Below, piece after piece: positions 1 through 12,400 of a DNA stretch of 64,000 nucleotides. Positions within the stretch are counted from its first letter, which is position 1; every line of letters begins with the position of its first letter. The position numbers and the translations under genes are program-made. The stretch is from Nemertoderma westbladi (taxonomy: Eukaryota > Xenacoelomorpha > Nemertodermatida > Nemertodermatidae). The DNA is taken from the NCBI GenBank assembly GCA_032718475.1, contig JAUCBJ010002200.1, forward strand, positions 17,970 to 81,969, in the 5' to 3' direction. A model generated the notes under the pieces. It did not search any database. It was not told where the DNA came from and saw only the letters and a list, made by a program, of their open reading frames with translations.

Positions 1-1599
1 CCCTCCAGTAATACAACTGTACCAACCTGTACCAAGCTCCTCCAGTAATACAACTACCAACCTGTACCAAGCTCCTCCAGTAATACAACTGTACCAACCT
101 GTACCAAGCTCCTCCAGTAATACAACTGTACCAACCTGTACCAAGCTCCTCCAGTAATACAACTGTACCAACCTGTACCAAGCCCCTCCAGTAATACAAC
201 TGTACCAACCTGTACCAAGCTCCTCCAGTAATACAACTGTACCAACCTGTACCAAGCTCCTTCAGTAATACAACTGTACCAACCTGTACCAAGCTCCTCC
301 AGTAATACAACTGTACCAACCTGTACCAAGCCCCTCCATTAATACAACTGTACCAAGCTCCTCCAGTAATACAACTGTACCAACCTGTACCAAGCTCCTC
401 CAGTAATACAACTGTACCAACCTGTACCAAGCCCCTCCAGTAATACAACTGTACCAACCTGTACCAAGCTCCTCCAGTAATACAACTGTATCAACCTGTA
501 CCAAGCTCCTCCAGTAATACAACTGTACCAACCTGTACCAAGCTCCTCCAGTAATACAACTGTACCAACCTGTACCAAGCTCCTCCAGTAATACAACTGT
601 ACCAACCTGTACCAAGCCCCTCCAGTAATACAACTGTACCAACCTGTACCAAGCTCCTCCAGTAATACAACTGTATCAACCTGTACCAAGCTCCTCCAGT
701 AATACAACTGTACCAACCTGTACCAAGCTCCTCCAGTAATACAACTGTACCAACCTGTACCAAGCTCCTCCAGTAATACAACTGTACCAACCTGTACCAA
801 GCTCCTCCAGTAATACAACTGTACCAACCTGTACCAAGCCCCTCCAGTAATACAACTGTACCAACCTGTACCAAGCTCCTCCAGTAATACAACTGTACCA
901 ACCAGTACCAAGCTCCTCCAGTAATACAACTGTACCAACCTGTACCAAGCTCCTCCAGTAATACAACTGTACCAACCTGTACCAAGCTCCTCCAGTAATA
1001 CAACTGTACCAACCTGTACCAAGCTCCTCCAGTAATACAACTGTACCAACCTGTACCAAGCTCCTCCAGTAATACAACTGTACCAACCTGTACCAAGCCC
1101 CTCCAGTAATACAACTGTACCAACCTGTACCAAGCTCCTCCAGTAATACAACTGTACCAACCTGTACCAAGCTCCTCCAGTAATACACCTGTACCAACTT
1201 GTACCAAGCCCCTCCAGTAATACAACTGTACCAACCTGTACCAAGCTCCTCCAGTAATACAACTGTACCAACCTGTACCAAGCTCCTCCATTAATACAAA
1301 TGTATCAACCTGTACCAAGCCCCTCCATTAATACAACTGTACCAACCTGTACCATCCCCTCCATTAATACAACTGTACCAACCTGTACCAAGCCCCTCCA
1401 GTAATACAACTGTACCACCCTGTACTAAGCTACTCCATTAATACAAATGTATCAACCTGTACCAAGCCCCTCCATTAATACAACTGTACCAAGCTCCTCA
1501 ATTAATACAAATGTATCACCCTGTACCAAGCCCCTCCATTAATACAACTGTACCAAGCTCCTCCAGTAATACAACTGTACCAACCTGTACCAAGCTCCT
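1..1599 (-). repeat. 37-bp minisatellite, left part of the POLR3F intronic array
   Basis: About 43 tandem units with a 37-bp period, read on the minus strand as ATTACTGGAG followed by GGGCTTGGTACAG and then GTTGGTACAGTTGT. Units differ by a few substitutions; a shortened variant lacks one of the two internal GTACCAA-type sub-repeats. The same array resumes at 17620 after a retrotransposon insertion. It is non-coding here. The long open frames on the minus strand exist because the unit has almost no stop codons and 37 is not divisible by three, so every frame reads the same 37-residue peptide period. Confidence 0.95.
1595..1599. other. Target-site duplication of copy A, left (CTCCT)
   Basis: CTCCT immediately before the left LTR end is repeated at 17620-17624 immediately after the right LTR end. 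Joining the flanks restores a normal repeat unit (…AAG-CTCCT-CCAG…). A 5-bp duplication is typical of Bel/Pao integrases. Confidence 0.92.
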
Positions 1600-2777
1600 T
1601 GTTCGCGCTTTCAGACCTTTGGCAGTTTAACCCGCCAAATTAAAATGTCTTCTAGATATTAAATCGCTTTTTAGCCTATGACAAGTATTTGATTCACTAC
1701 ACTAGTCGAAACCAATCTGTGCGCGATCATTCACCCGCTGGATATTCCCGGGAGATTGGGTTCGACGGTTTAATTTTATTGCTATGTAAGCCTAATGTAT
1801 TATTCGACTGACAGTATTATATAATCTCTGACAATATTATTCACCTTAGGGAATATTAACAGTTCCTTTAGGACGTGGCGCTTTATTTATATAAACAGAG
1901 TTATGACTTAAACTACTCACAACGATATGGCTTAATTATAATTCACATATATGGCGCATTCTTTAGGAAATGCTTCTTTAACAGACTCACTCGTACACAA
2001 TGCTGCACAATACTGCACACTAATCTGCCAATCTTCACTGATTTTAGTCACATATAAAAGGAACACAGACTGACTCATGTAGGGTCTATCAAATAACATT
2101 AGATTCACTTCAAACCACTTTAACATAAGTCACAATCGTTATAGGTAACCTTTCTCTCTTACCTTCGGTATATCAAGAATATTGGGTTTTCGGGGTTATT
2201 TCTCGTTATTCCAATATAATAATTCATCAACAAATATAATGAATAACCGACAACAAATAGCAGTATACAGTATTGATTGAGCAGGTAATTTTTAGCAGTG
2301 AGATATTCAAGTGATTAAAAGCCAGTTAAAGGATATATGTCCTTATAATTAAACCTACTAGTGTTGAGCTAAAAAGCAGAAAGCACAAAACACTAAAAAG
2401 CCGTTCTTTCGTGGCTTTGAAAAACTCGTGACTACTACTCTATACGAGGATACCAACTACCCTTATTCCACGAAGCTCCCGTTCAACACAGAGAAAGAGC
2501 AGTGAGATAGGAAAATTTCAGTTCAGTAGCTCTGTGATAGGTCAAAATCAAGGCTAACTCAAATTCTATTGGGAGATACAAAAACAAGGCTATGACGCAA
2601 CCTTCCTAGGCTGGTTGGCCGATTAAACAGAGCCCAGATACCTGCGTACAGCAAATCAGCCAATAAGCTGGTAGCTTGCACTATTTTAGCTATAGATCCC
2701 CTTGAGAGTATTCTAGCGACCGGGGGGGAACTGGCCAGCAAAGCAAACGAACCAGTTATACCACAAAAGCTTTTACA
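1600..2777 (-). repeat. 3' LTR of copy A
   Basis: 1,178 bp, nearly identical to 16439-17619. In element orientation it starts TGTAAAAGC (at 2777) and ends GCGCGAACA (at 1600). The terminal bases and the last ~50 bp are shared with copy B; the outer U3 part is not. Confidence 0.95.
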
Positions 2778-2855
2778 CCGCTCCCAGAAAATGGGATTTA
2801 AGTCTATAAAATATACAAAATCACAGTTTCTAAAATATAAAAATACTCTAAACAG

Positions 2856-4374
2856 TTAGTCTTTCTTGCGCGGACGGCGTTTACGCAGTTTTTTAAAGCT
2901 AGCAAGAGTCATTTTCTCTTTGGGGCGAGCCACTTTACGAGGAGGGCTGTAGCTCCTAGGCGAAGGGTGCAATATAATTGCATCAGAAGGTGCAGGGTTA
3001 CGATCGGTATACCGTCCATTTCGATATGCTTCTCCTCAAGCTGATTTTCCTCCGTTTGTCATGGGATACGTTCGTCCAAAACTCTCGCAGAGAATAGGGT
3101 TTTCTAAGCTTGATATCTTCTTAGAGATTCGAGATTTCCCAATCGAACTGAGATAAGGCCAATTCGTTTATCGATTGGACTTACTGTTATAACTTACGTT
3201 TATCTGAACAAACGAAGGTTTCTTTTTTGATCTTTGTAGAATAGCGTTTAATTCGTTTCGCACAACGTTCTCCTTCACCTTGATAAAGGGTTGTATCGCG
3301 TTAAACGGGGACGACCATACGGTTGGATAGTGATATTAGGTGTCCGCGTCACAATCCGGCTAGGTAAGATGGGCGGCTAGCTAGGAATCACTATCGGAGT
3401 GTTACCGATTAATTGTTAGGGTAGCACTAGATCTTTGAGCAGTGAATACAGCTCGGGAGGATCCGTCATACTAATAGGATCAAGAGTCTGAGGCCTCACT
3501 AGGGAATGAGGAGCTCTGATCGAGTATTCCGAAACTCTGATCATTGGTTTATTTAAGGATCGTCTGAGTCGAACGAGCGTAGGTGATACATTGAACAAGT
3601 TTCGCTCGAAACTCCCGTAAGTATAGCGAGTAAAACCGTGTTTAAAGCAACGTCTCCGCGGATGTTTATGTCTTTCTGTTTGTTGGTTGGGTCTTGGGCA
3701 TTCATCACAATAACACCAAAGACACACGTCTTATAGGGGAAACGCGAGTGATCCTTCTCCAGCTTACAATACTCCTCCATCCGTTCGAAGCTATCCGGTA
3801 CAACAGGTAGCGGTCGATCGGCGGTAAGATACATCATAGTGGAATAGAGCCGTTTGAGTTCCACCATGCGGTCATGATGTATACCTTGAGGATATCGAGT
3901 TTCTAGATTCTGTTGACTGGTAATATCGAGATAGGTTTCTCTCAATAATTCCAAGTATTTGGTGAAGTCGCTGCGTTTATCCGGCTCTTCAACATCTGTA
4001 CTTTCGATTCGGTTTCGCATAGAATTCTTATATTCGATTCTCGGTTTATTGTTCCGCCTCCGCTGGGTATGATATTTAAATAGAACCATTTCCCTTTTGG
4101 TGTCTATATCGTCTATATCGTGTAAATCGATAGGATGACCAGTAGTTAAGAAGGCCATATACGTACCATTACGCTGCGTATATCGAGCAGCGAATTTTCT
4201 ATAGTCCAACTCGCGCGCGAGCTGCTCTTTGGACATTGGCGGTTCGATATAACGACCATCGTCCTCCGCAGCAGTTGGACTAACGTCGCCGCGTATTAAG
4301 CTATCAACAAACGCTTGTAAAAGTAGAGTATATCGCTCCCCGATACCAAGAACATCTTCTATCAACTCCGTCAT
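2856..4374 (-). pseudogene. ORF3 of copy A, decayed
   Basis: Remnant of the third gene. An open reading frame starts at ATG 4374 (MTELIEDVLGIG) and is clearly homologous to 52130-52900 in copy B. Homology continues through about 3060 with frame breaks and stops. It then jumps across a deletion of about 2.7 kb relative to copy B and resumes near 3020 with the lysine-rich C-terminus, ending at stop 2858-2856. The deletion removes the core and the zinc-knuckle cluster. An upstream in-frame extension to 4554 is open but not well matched in copy B, so I prefer 4374 as start. Function unknown. Because the LTRs are almost identical, this decay most likely predates the insertion. Confidence 0.85.
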
Positions 4375-6026
4375 ATCTGCTATATATGAGTTTATCCATA
4401 TTATAATGAGTTTATATTTAGGCGAGCGGGCGTCGCTGCCTACCCCTCTTTGCCCCCCGGACAGTGCGAGATCCTCAGCGCCGATGTGTCGCCGCCGATG
4501 TACTTTCGCCAACGATGTAGCCGCACAACGACAACGACAACCGGCACAAGTCACTCGACTGTCCGTCCCAAAGGCTTAGATTTAGATGTACTTCAGGTTT
4601 TCCTTGGAGAGTTAGGTTACTTTTACGATTGCGACTAGCTACTGTAAACACACTTTAGCAGTAACATTCACCTATAAACTCACAAATACCACACAACTGG
4701 TCACAACTACGCACATTCGGGCCATTTGTCCGTTAGTCAATGCCTTCCAGAATGTCACTGTATTATTATGTATCCTTGGATACTAGTAGGGCGCTATTTA
4801 TTCCCTATGCTATTCAATGGGACAAGCTTTCTATTGTTCTTTTAACTCAATTCTAATTCTAGCGTGGTTGTTGCTATGGTGACATTATGCAAAGCTAGCG
4901 GTAGAATTAGAGTAATTCCAATGCATACAGATCTGGGATGTTATTTAATAGTATTCTTTAATAGTCAATGTTCTGTTTTATACATGACTTTATGAATTTT
5001 ATCGGCTATTGACTAGGTTTGGGAGACTTTCGCACACTCATATGCATAATAAGATAAATCTCCGCTCCCTTGATCTATTAATTAATGGAATTTTGGGAAT
5101 GTTATAAATTGCGTAAAAATGGCAATTTATTAAATTCATTAAAAGGCATGAATTTAAATTATTCCCTGAGATTTTATTATTTGATAATTAAATGGACATG
5201 TTTTGATTCTAGAACATGTCTGGGGACACAAGATCCTTAATTCTATGACAATTGTCTTTTTAAGAATATCGGTAAATGCTACGATATCTTAATTGACTAG
5301 AATTGTTGAAGGATCTGAATTTTACAGATTTTGATTTATTAGATTTGCAAATATTAAATAATTAATATTTGAGATGGGCACCGATTTATTCCAGAACTTG
5401 TCTGGGGACGTTAACCACTGATTCTAGAATTTGTCTTTCAAGTATATCGGTGGGTGCCGCGATATCTTAATCGACTAGAATTACAGATGGTCAAAGGGTT
5501 TAACAGATTTATTTTGCGTTATACGCTACTGTTAAAGGGACATCACGCTACTATATGTATTATTTAATATACGGTATGAGAGCAATATCGCACGAAGCAA
5601 TGTCAGTGTGAAGAGGCAAGTCGTTTCCAAGGTCTACCCAGAGCTTGGCTTAGCCGAGACACGAGGATCTGAACTTTGCATTCCTAATACTCTGCCTACC
5701 AATAACACTTAAATATAGTAGTGGCTTTATTGTACTTTAATAAGTACGGACATTTCATCTTACTGTAGTTACGTATTTATAATATAATACGGACAGTAAG
5801 GAAAGAGAAAAAATAATTATTTCTTCGCCGTCTCACTAAATATAATATAAGTAATTACGTACGTAATAAACACGAATATATTGCTCTATTCTACAAAATA
5901 ATCGCTAAATAATATTCTACTAAATTAAATAAAACGATTATAATAAAATTACATAGTAATACATACATAAATATAAAAATAATAAAAATATAAAATAATA
6001 GAGTCACACGCCCACTCCGAACGATA
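4375..6026 (-). other. Non-coding spacer between pol and ORF3, copy A
   Basis: About 1.65 kb without a supportable gene. It holds two diverged copies of a ~130-bp segment (about 5190-5330 and 5380-5520), each containing an ACATGTTCTGGAATAAA-like stretch and an AAGATATCG-like stretch in element orientation. The same duplicated pair is in copy B. The segment next to pol is very AT-rich. Confidence 0.6.
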
Positions 6027-9000
6027 TTAAGTTGGGGAGTCCCTAGATGTCGGTTGGATTAGGGAAGTGGTCGTGGGAAGAGTTTCTTGCCTTCCATAGT
6101 TTCCGGAGAGCTCTCTGTCTCTTTCCAGTAAACATAAACGTCCCACCGGGCGATTGAGATGTTGAGTCTCAAAGACTATCCCTGGTTTCTTAAAGTTACG
6201 TCGCATGACGACGAGTTCTACGGATCGCACCAAACCATCGCTCGAGATATGAGTCTCGATGATACGTCCTGTTTGCCATCGCTTACGTGGGAGATCGGGG
6301 TCCACAATAAGCACCATGTCTCCAGCGCTGACGTTTTCTTGCTGCGCAAACCACTTAGTTCGAAGTTGTAGAGTGGGCAGGTAATGTTTCTCGAAATGGT
6401 CAGCGAAACGACGGGATAGCAACTGCATAAGTTGCCAGGTTCGACGGCAGTACTCGTCTCCGTCTGTGATCTCCGATCGTGGGAGCATGGCTACGGGTTT
6501 CTTCAGTAGAAAGTGCGCGGGTGTTAGCGCTTCCAGGGAATCAGGACTTGAAGAGACTGGCATAAGCGGTCTTTCGTTGAGATAAGCGGCGATTTCCTCC
6601 ATTAACGTCCGCAATAGTTCGTCGGTGAGATAAGCGCGACAAGGCACAATAAAGTGGAACGCAGTCTTCACGCTCCTAATCAATCTCTCCCAACTTCCTC
6701 CCCACCAAGGGGCGTCGGCGGCGTTGAAGGTCCAGCTAGACGCTGTTATCCTTAGCTGATCGTCCACCTGTCTTTTGTTCCAGTCCTTTACGTAAGCTTG
6801 AATTTCGTTGTTGGCGCCAATGAAGTTCGTTCCCTTATCCGATCTCATCGTGTTACTGGTTCCGAAACGAGCGATCTGTCGTCGTAAACTCAACACGAAG
6901 CTGTTGGTGGATAGATCGTTTACCATATCGAGATGGATAGCTCTACAAGTCATACAAACGAAGATGACACACCATCTCTTGACTATAGTCCGGGCACGAT
7001 ATACTTCAATAGGGCCAAATAAATCCACACCGGTATTAGTAAAGGGTGGTTCATAGAAGCTTACTCTTTCCCTAGGTAATTCTGCCTCTCGCTGTGTTAA
7101 AGGCCTACTGAATGCTTTCCTACAGGGTATGCAGTTCCTAAGAACTTGGTTCAGAGCCCTACGGGGTTTATAAAAATAGTAGCGAGTTCGAATTTCGCTC
7201 AGAACTCGTTCTCTACCAGCATGGTACAGTTTGCTATGAACATCTACAATTATCTTGATTTGTATGTCAAGATTTCTAATGAGGATGGGAAACTTAGTGT
7301 CAAAGGATAATGGGGCGTTGGTCAGTCTACCTCCAACACGTATTAACCCATCTATCATGGTACTAGAGAAGCGATCCCTTAAGCGCATCTGTGGATTTCT
7401 TAATAACAGGAAATACTTATCGGAATCCTCATAGCATTGTAGGAGTCTCAGCATCTGTTTGTTGGTTTCATCATGCTCCTGGTAGCTGATCTTCTCCTTT
7501 AGAAACCTGTCGGATACCTTGTATTGGGGAAGATCTTTAACAACATGGACTCGTGCAGATGTTGATGGAGCATCATCACTATGGGTCTTTGTCCCGGAGT
7601 AACGATGATGAAAACATCGTTTTAGATAGGTGACAGCTTTACAGAGCCGATTCCAGGAACTGTAGTGACGTATCGCTCTCTGCAAGAGAGGTGAGAGTCC
7701 TTGCGAAATATCTGGTATTCCAGATTTCCAATCCTTGTCACGGATTTCCAAGACTTCTTTAGTCGTGGCAGTGGGTTTCTGATCCAAAGCATCATCTCCG
7801 GAAGTAAATAATACAGATAGATCAACCGCAGGCTTAAACAACTTCGATTTACTCGCTCGAGTTTTGGGTTTAACTTTCTCCGCTCCCTTGGCCTGTCTGA
7901 TCTCTGCTGTTGTGAGATGGGGTGGCCATTCTTCTTCTTCTCTGTAGAGAAAGTCAGGTCCTCCTAACCATTCGGGAGTATTTACCAATTCCTTTGGAGT
8001 CGCTCCCCGGGAAGCGATGTCTGCTGGGTTAATCGTTCCGGGGCAATGTCTCCATTGGTCCATCGTCGTGCGACTAAGTATGATGGCTACCCTGTTGGTA
8101 ACGAAGACGCTGAACTGACAGACTTCATTGGTTATATACTCTAACACGAGTAAAGCGTCGGTCCAATAGACAGTTTTCTCTAATGTATAGTCAATCTGTT
8201 CGGTTACATTCCGGCCGATGGCTGTAGCGTATAGAGCCGCTTTTAACTCCGCTCGAGGAACTTTCAACTTGTTGTTGATTAATGCCTTAGAAGTAACCAA
8301 GGCGACTTTGATTCCATCCGGAGTTTCCACTCTTAGGTAGGCTACTATACCTATTCCCATATCGCTGGCGTCTCCAAACACACGGAGTTGATAGGAATAC
8401 GTAGGGAGAACATGACCAAAATATGAACGGGAAATTATAAAATCCTCGATAGCCGGCAGAGAATCTTCCCATTTCATCCACTTCTTCAATAATTCTCCCT
8501 TAAGTGGATCGTCCCATGAGTGGTTTTCAAGCCACATTTGTTGTACCAAACTACGAGCAATCAATATAACTGGGCTAATAAATCCCAATGGATCGAAATA
8601 AGTGCTCAGTATACTTAAGCAAATCCGTTTGGTTCGAACTAGATTATCTCGCTGTTTTAGCTGGAAAAACAGGATATCTCGCTCTGTGTCCCATTTCAAG
8701 CCGAGTGTCTTGGTTTCTGGCAGATCATCTTTGATCAAATCGAGATCTTTCGCTCCTCGATCTTCCGCAGGGATCGACTCCAGAAACTCACGGGAGTTGC
8801 TGGTGAATTTCGTTAATCGAAACCCACCTCTTTTTAAGCACTCTACCGTTCCTTTAGCGACCTCAATGGCTTCCTCAACTGATGGGAGGGACTTCAGATT
8901 GTCGTCCATGTATATGTCTCTCTTGATGTTGTCGATCACTTCCTTAGAGAATGCCTCTCGGTTGTCCTCTGCAGTAGTACGCACTACCGAACAGGCGTTG

Positions 9001-9419
9001 GAAGGGCTTGAGATTATCCCAAAGGCCTGGATGGTCATCCAGTACTCCACCGGTTTCTGGTTGAGGTCTCCTTCGGGCCACCACAGAAATCGTAGACTAT
9101 CTCGATCCCTATCTAACACCTTGACTTGTAAGAACATGCCTTCTATATCGGAGGCGAAAGCAATCGAATATTGTCTCAATCTTAAAAGAATCCCCAACAA
9201 AGATTGAAGCAAGTTGGGTCCGGGTAACAATTCAGAGTTAAGGGATTGACCCATGTAAAGAGCGGAGCCATCAAACACTACTCTCACTTCGTGTGGCTTA
9301 CCGGGTTTAGGAACGTAATGGTGAGTTAAGTAATACGTTCTTTCAGTCACAGATGTTTCTTCCGGTACTCTCTCCGCGTATCCCTTACTAATAAATTTTT
9401 CCAGCTGTGTTTGATACAT
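6027..9419 (-). CDS. pol: Pol: reverse transcriptase, RNase H, integrase (Bel/Pao)
   Basis: 1,130 codons. RT palm with YMDD near residue 168. RNase H acidic residues in FGDAS (~348), PRAEL (~393), WTDA (~420) and NPADIASRG (~466). Integrase HHCC zinc motif (LYHAGRE … CIPC, ~730-765) and DDE residues in GVDLFGP (~800), SDKGTNF (~860) and GGSWERL (~910). DUF5641-like C-terminus ~1040-1095. All catalytic residues I looked for are present. The frame is continuous with the upstream gag-protease frame: a single TGA at 9452-9450 and ten codons separate them, and the N-terminal part of RT lies before that stop. The ATG at 9419 is therefore probably not a natural start. Either the copy is inactivated by this nonsense codon or the stop is read through. 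Confidence 0.93.
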   Translation of the reverse strand: MYQTQLEKFISKGYAERVPEETSVTERTYYLTHHYVPKPGKPHEVRVVFDGSALYMGQSLNSELLPGPNLLQSLLGILLRLRQYSIAFASDIEGMFLQVKVLDRDRDSLRFLWWPEGDLNQKPVEYWMTIQAFGIISSPSNACSVVRTTAEDNREAFSKEVIDNIKRDIYMDDNLKSLPSVEEAIEVAKGTVECLKRGGFRLTKFTSNSREFLESIPAEDRGAKDLDLIKDDLPETKTLGLKWDTERDILFFQLKQRDNLVRTKRICLSILSTYFDPLGFISPVILIARSLVQQMWLENHSWDDPLKGELLKKWMKWEDSLPAIEDFIISRSYFGHVLPTYSYQLRVFGDASDMGIGIVAYLRVETPDGIKVALVTSKALINNKLKVPRAELKAALYATAIGRNVTEQIDYTLEKTVYWTDALLVLEYITNEVCQFSVFVTNRVAIILSRTTMDQWRHCPGTINPADIASRGATPKELVNTPEWLGGPDFLYREEEEWPPHLTTAEIRQAKGAEKVKPKTRASKSKLFKPAVDLSVLFTSGDDALDQKPTATTKEVLEIRDKDWKSGIPDISQGLSPLLQRAIRHYSSWNRLCKAVTYLKRCFHHRYSGTKTHSDDAPSTSARVHVVKDLPQYKVSDRFLKEKISYQEHDETNKQMLRLLQCYEDSDKYFLLLRNPQMRLRDRFSSTMIDGLIRVGGRLTNAPLSFDTKFPILIRNLDIQIKIIVDVHSKLYHAGRERVLSEIRTRYYFYKPRRALNQVLRNCIPCRKAFSRPLTQREAELPRERVSFYEPPFTNTGVDLFGPIEVYRARTIVKRWCVIFVCMTCRAIHLDMVNDLSTNSFVLSLRRQIARFGTSNTMRSDKGTNFIGANNEIQAYVKDWNKRQVDDQLRITASSWTFNAADAPWWGGSWERLIRSVKTAFHFIVPCRAYLTDELLRTLMEEIAAYLNERPLMPVSSSPDSLEALTPAHFLLKKPVAMLPRSEITDGDEYCRRTWQLMQLLSRRFADHFEKHYLPTLQLRTKWFAQQENVSAGDMVLIVDPDLPRKRWQTGRIIETHISSDGLVRSVELVVMRRNFKKPGIVFETQHLNRPVGRLCLLERDRELSGNYGRQETLPTTTSLIQPTSRDSPT

Positions 9420-9449
9420 TGCTTTAGCTGAAGAATTAGCCGTAAGGCG

Positions 9450-12400
9450 TCAATGGAGTTGCGCGATTCTTTTTTCCACCAAAGGTCTGTTATTGATGAA
9501 CTTCGGTTCTTTCTTGCGGAAAGGTAGACCGACTTCATACCTACCTTGATCTTTGAGGAAACGTGTAGTTGTCTCTTGGATCTGCTTGGCCCTTTCCTCT
9601 TCCACCGACAAGGCTTTATCGTAGGAATTGGGCTCTACCGCCTCTTGCGTAAAGAATCGTACGGCATGTTCATCCCGAATCTTGGCATTATGACGCTCAA
9701 TGACGTCATTTAACTCGTCGTTATAAGCTTCTCGTTCAGATGGATAGAGAAGTTGACATAAGTTCACTTGGTTTTGCCAAGCCTCGTTTTCCTTAAGGAG
9801 ATCGATGGTATTCTCCTCATCAAAAAGCTGGTGAACGTCGTCATTATCTGAGGAGTATGGAATTCCCTCAGTTGAGTTGTCTCCCTCACTGGTATCATCT
9901 TCCCATTCACTCACCTGGCATACGCTCTCTGGCGGTAGTCTTTCTCTGAGTGTTCTACGGGAAGGGCCAGTAAAGTACCAACCTACTCTAGTTCTTACCG
10001 CATAGGTCTGTAGTGGCTGCGGTTGAGCAGGCCGTTTCTCTAATGTCTCCAGCGCCTCATGCGCGTTTTGGCCGATGAGTATTTGCACTCCAGGATAATC
10101 AGTCTGGAATCGAGGTATGTTAAGATGTTGGATGCTCTCATCCTCGTCCCAATTATATAGGTCTGCTTGAGTAGTAGCGAAGTTCTTTATAGCCACCATT
10201 TTCACTGACCTTATGCTATGTTCTCCTAGTTCGTCTTGTGGGGTGGACAACGCGCCTACATAATAATCAGCTGTTATTGTAGATTTCCAAACTTGCATAA
10301 TGCCTGACATGTTGAGCTTAGTTTGGAACTTGGGTTGTCCAGCAAATATATCTTCGGCTAGCTCTTTGTCGATGAATGTTCCTGTACTACCGGAGTCAAG
10401 GAGGGCGTTCACTACATAACTCCTCTCAGGTCCGTGAACCCTTACTTGCACCACAGGAAACTCTCGGATCCCTACATTGGAAGATGGCTCTTTCCAAGAT
10501 GGTTGTCGCTCAGAAGTAGTTAGAGTAAAGTCGTTATCTGTATCTTTTTCATATGTGAGTGCTCGATACACTGCGGTATTTATCATGTAACAGGATTCGT
10601 TTTCGTCGGAGAACTCGTCTGTATAGAATCCTTCCATCTCAGATTGATCAGTGTCGTTCACATCACTGAATTGGACATGTAGCTCGGAATCACTCACCTG
10701 ATTCGGACTATTTCGATCGAATTCAGCGTGCAACAAGATATGATGTTTCGCACCACACTTTGCACACCTTATGTCAGAGAAACAGGTTCGCCGTTGGTGT
10801 CCTTGTCTGAGGCAATTATAACATAACCGCTTATCCCACATGACTTCGCGTCTCTCCGTTAATGATTTCTTTAGAAATTCATCACACCTATTCAAATGGT
10901 GGATCCCGTCACACAGCGCACATTTTGGTTTGATGTTACTTACCTTATTCTGAGTCACATTGTGTACACTTGCCTTTTCTTCGGGCTTTCTCACCTGAAT
11001 TCTCTTGGGAGACGTGGGAGGAGTTTTTCTTACCTGTTCTCTCCTTTCATTTGCTCGAGACTTGAATTTACTTACCTGATCTTTAGGCATTTTATTGACA
11101 TAATAAGATCTATCAGTGTCTTTCCCGCTATCTTCTCCTTGGGAAGTCTGGCTTTCGCCGTCGTCTGTATAACACACTGGTGTTACCTTTCTCCTAGAGA
11201 CGGGTTTTTCACTTACCTTGTTTTCCGGTGTCTTCTCTCGGGACTGCTTGAGGAGTTGCAATTTCACTTCTCCATCCAAGAATGACATGAGATCAGCCAT
11301 GGTAGGGTCTCGTCGTTGTTGTTCCATCATATATAGTACTTTCTTATCCCAGCGTGTGCCTACCCCACCTTTCGGTAAAGTAGAAGCCACAGCTCCAATG
11401 ACCATAGAACTTTGGTATTCATGAGACTTACCTAACCAATCTAATTGTCTACAGATCTCTTGAATCTCATCGGAAAACTCTATTATCCCACTGCTGATGA
11501 ACTTTCTGGGCGCTACTAATTTTGCATATAAATACTTAGCGATATTATTCTTATTACCATACCTGATGTTTAGTGTGTCCCAAACTTGTCTTAATCCGTC
11601 TGGATGTCCAATAAACTTTAACGCCATTAACTTGGGAGATCCTTCCAAGCACTCGATGAGGTATCTAAGTTTTTCTCCATTAGATAGTACAGAGTTCTGT
11701 ATGTTATCTTTGTAATATTCATTAAAAGGTAACCATTTCATCTCATCTCCATTGAACTTGACGATCTCTCCCACCTTTACCGCTTGCCGGGCTTCGGTTC
11801 TAGCCATTTGACGCGTAAAACTTTCTTGGGCCATCGTGTTATTTAATATCGAGTTATCGGTATATAAATTTCTCGGATTATGATCAGTTCTATAGGGATT
11901 GTCATTATCAACAGGTCTATAATTACCCTTAATAGGGTTCACTATAGGAGTTTCTACTTCGCTAGCAGTATATATGCGTGTAGGCTCCACACCTTGCGCA
12001 TGAGATACTTCAGACCTAACAGGTTGACACATTGTTACAGAGGGTGGCGGTATACCCTTTTGAGTATTTACTAATTTATCGCGTTCTAGCGCGATACTTT
12101 GCTGCACTTCTTGCAACTCTAGCCTACTTTCCCTTACTGTGCCCTTGAATTGCTGGACAGTCTCCTGCATCTGCCCGAGCAGGATATCCATCCCCCGCCG
12201 TCTCTCGTCCACCCATTCGACCGCCGAAGCGGGAGTCGCCAACGTTGTAGCGGGCGGACGAGGGACAACGGGCGACAAATTATGAATATTTCGCTCGGGG
12301 TCCAGGACCTGAACTGTCCCCTGGGCAGTTCTACTGGGCACAGGTAGCTTAGTGCTATGCAGAGGGAATTTAGAGGTAGTTTCAGGGAGCACAGGTGTGT

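Noticed and set aside
1-1318. Long open frames (up to 310 codons) in the left minisatellite
   Set aside because: They are translations of a 37-bp repeat with no stop in its frames; overlapping frames give the same peptide. Not genes.
1875-2741. Small frames inside the LTRs, repeated at 16771 and 17401
   Set aside because: They lie in LTR sequence and are present twice only because the LTR is duplicated; no conserved protein features.
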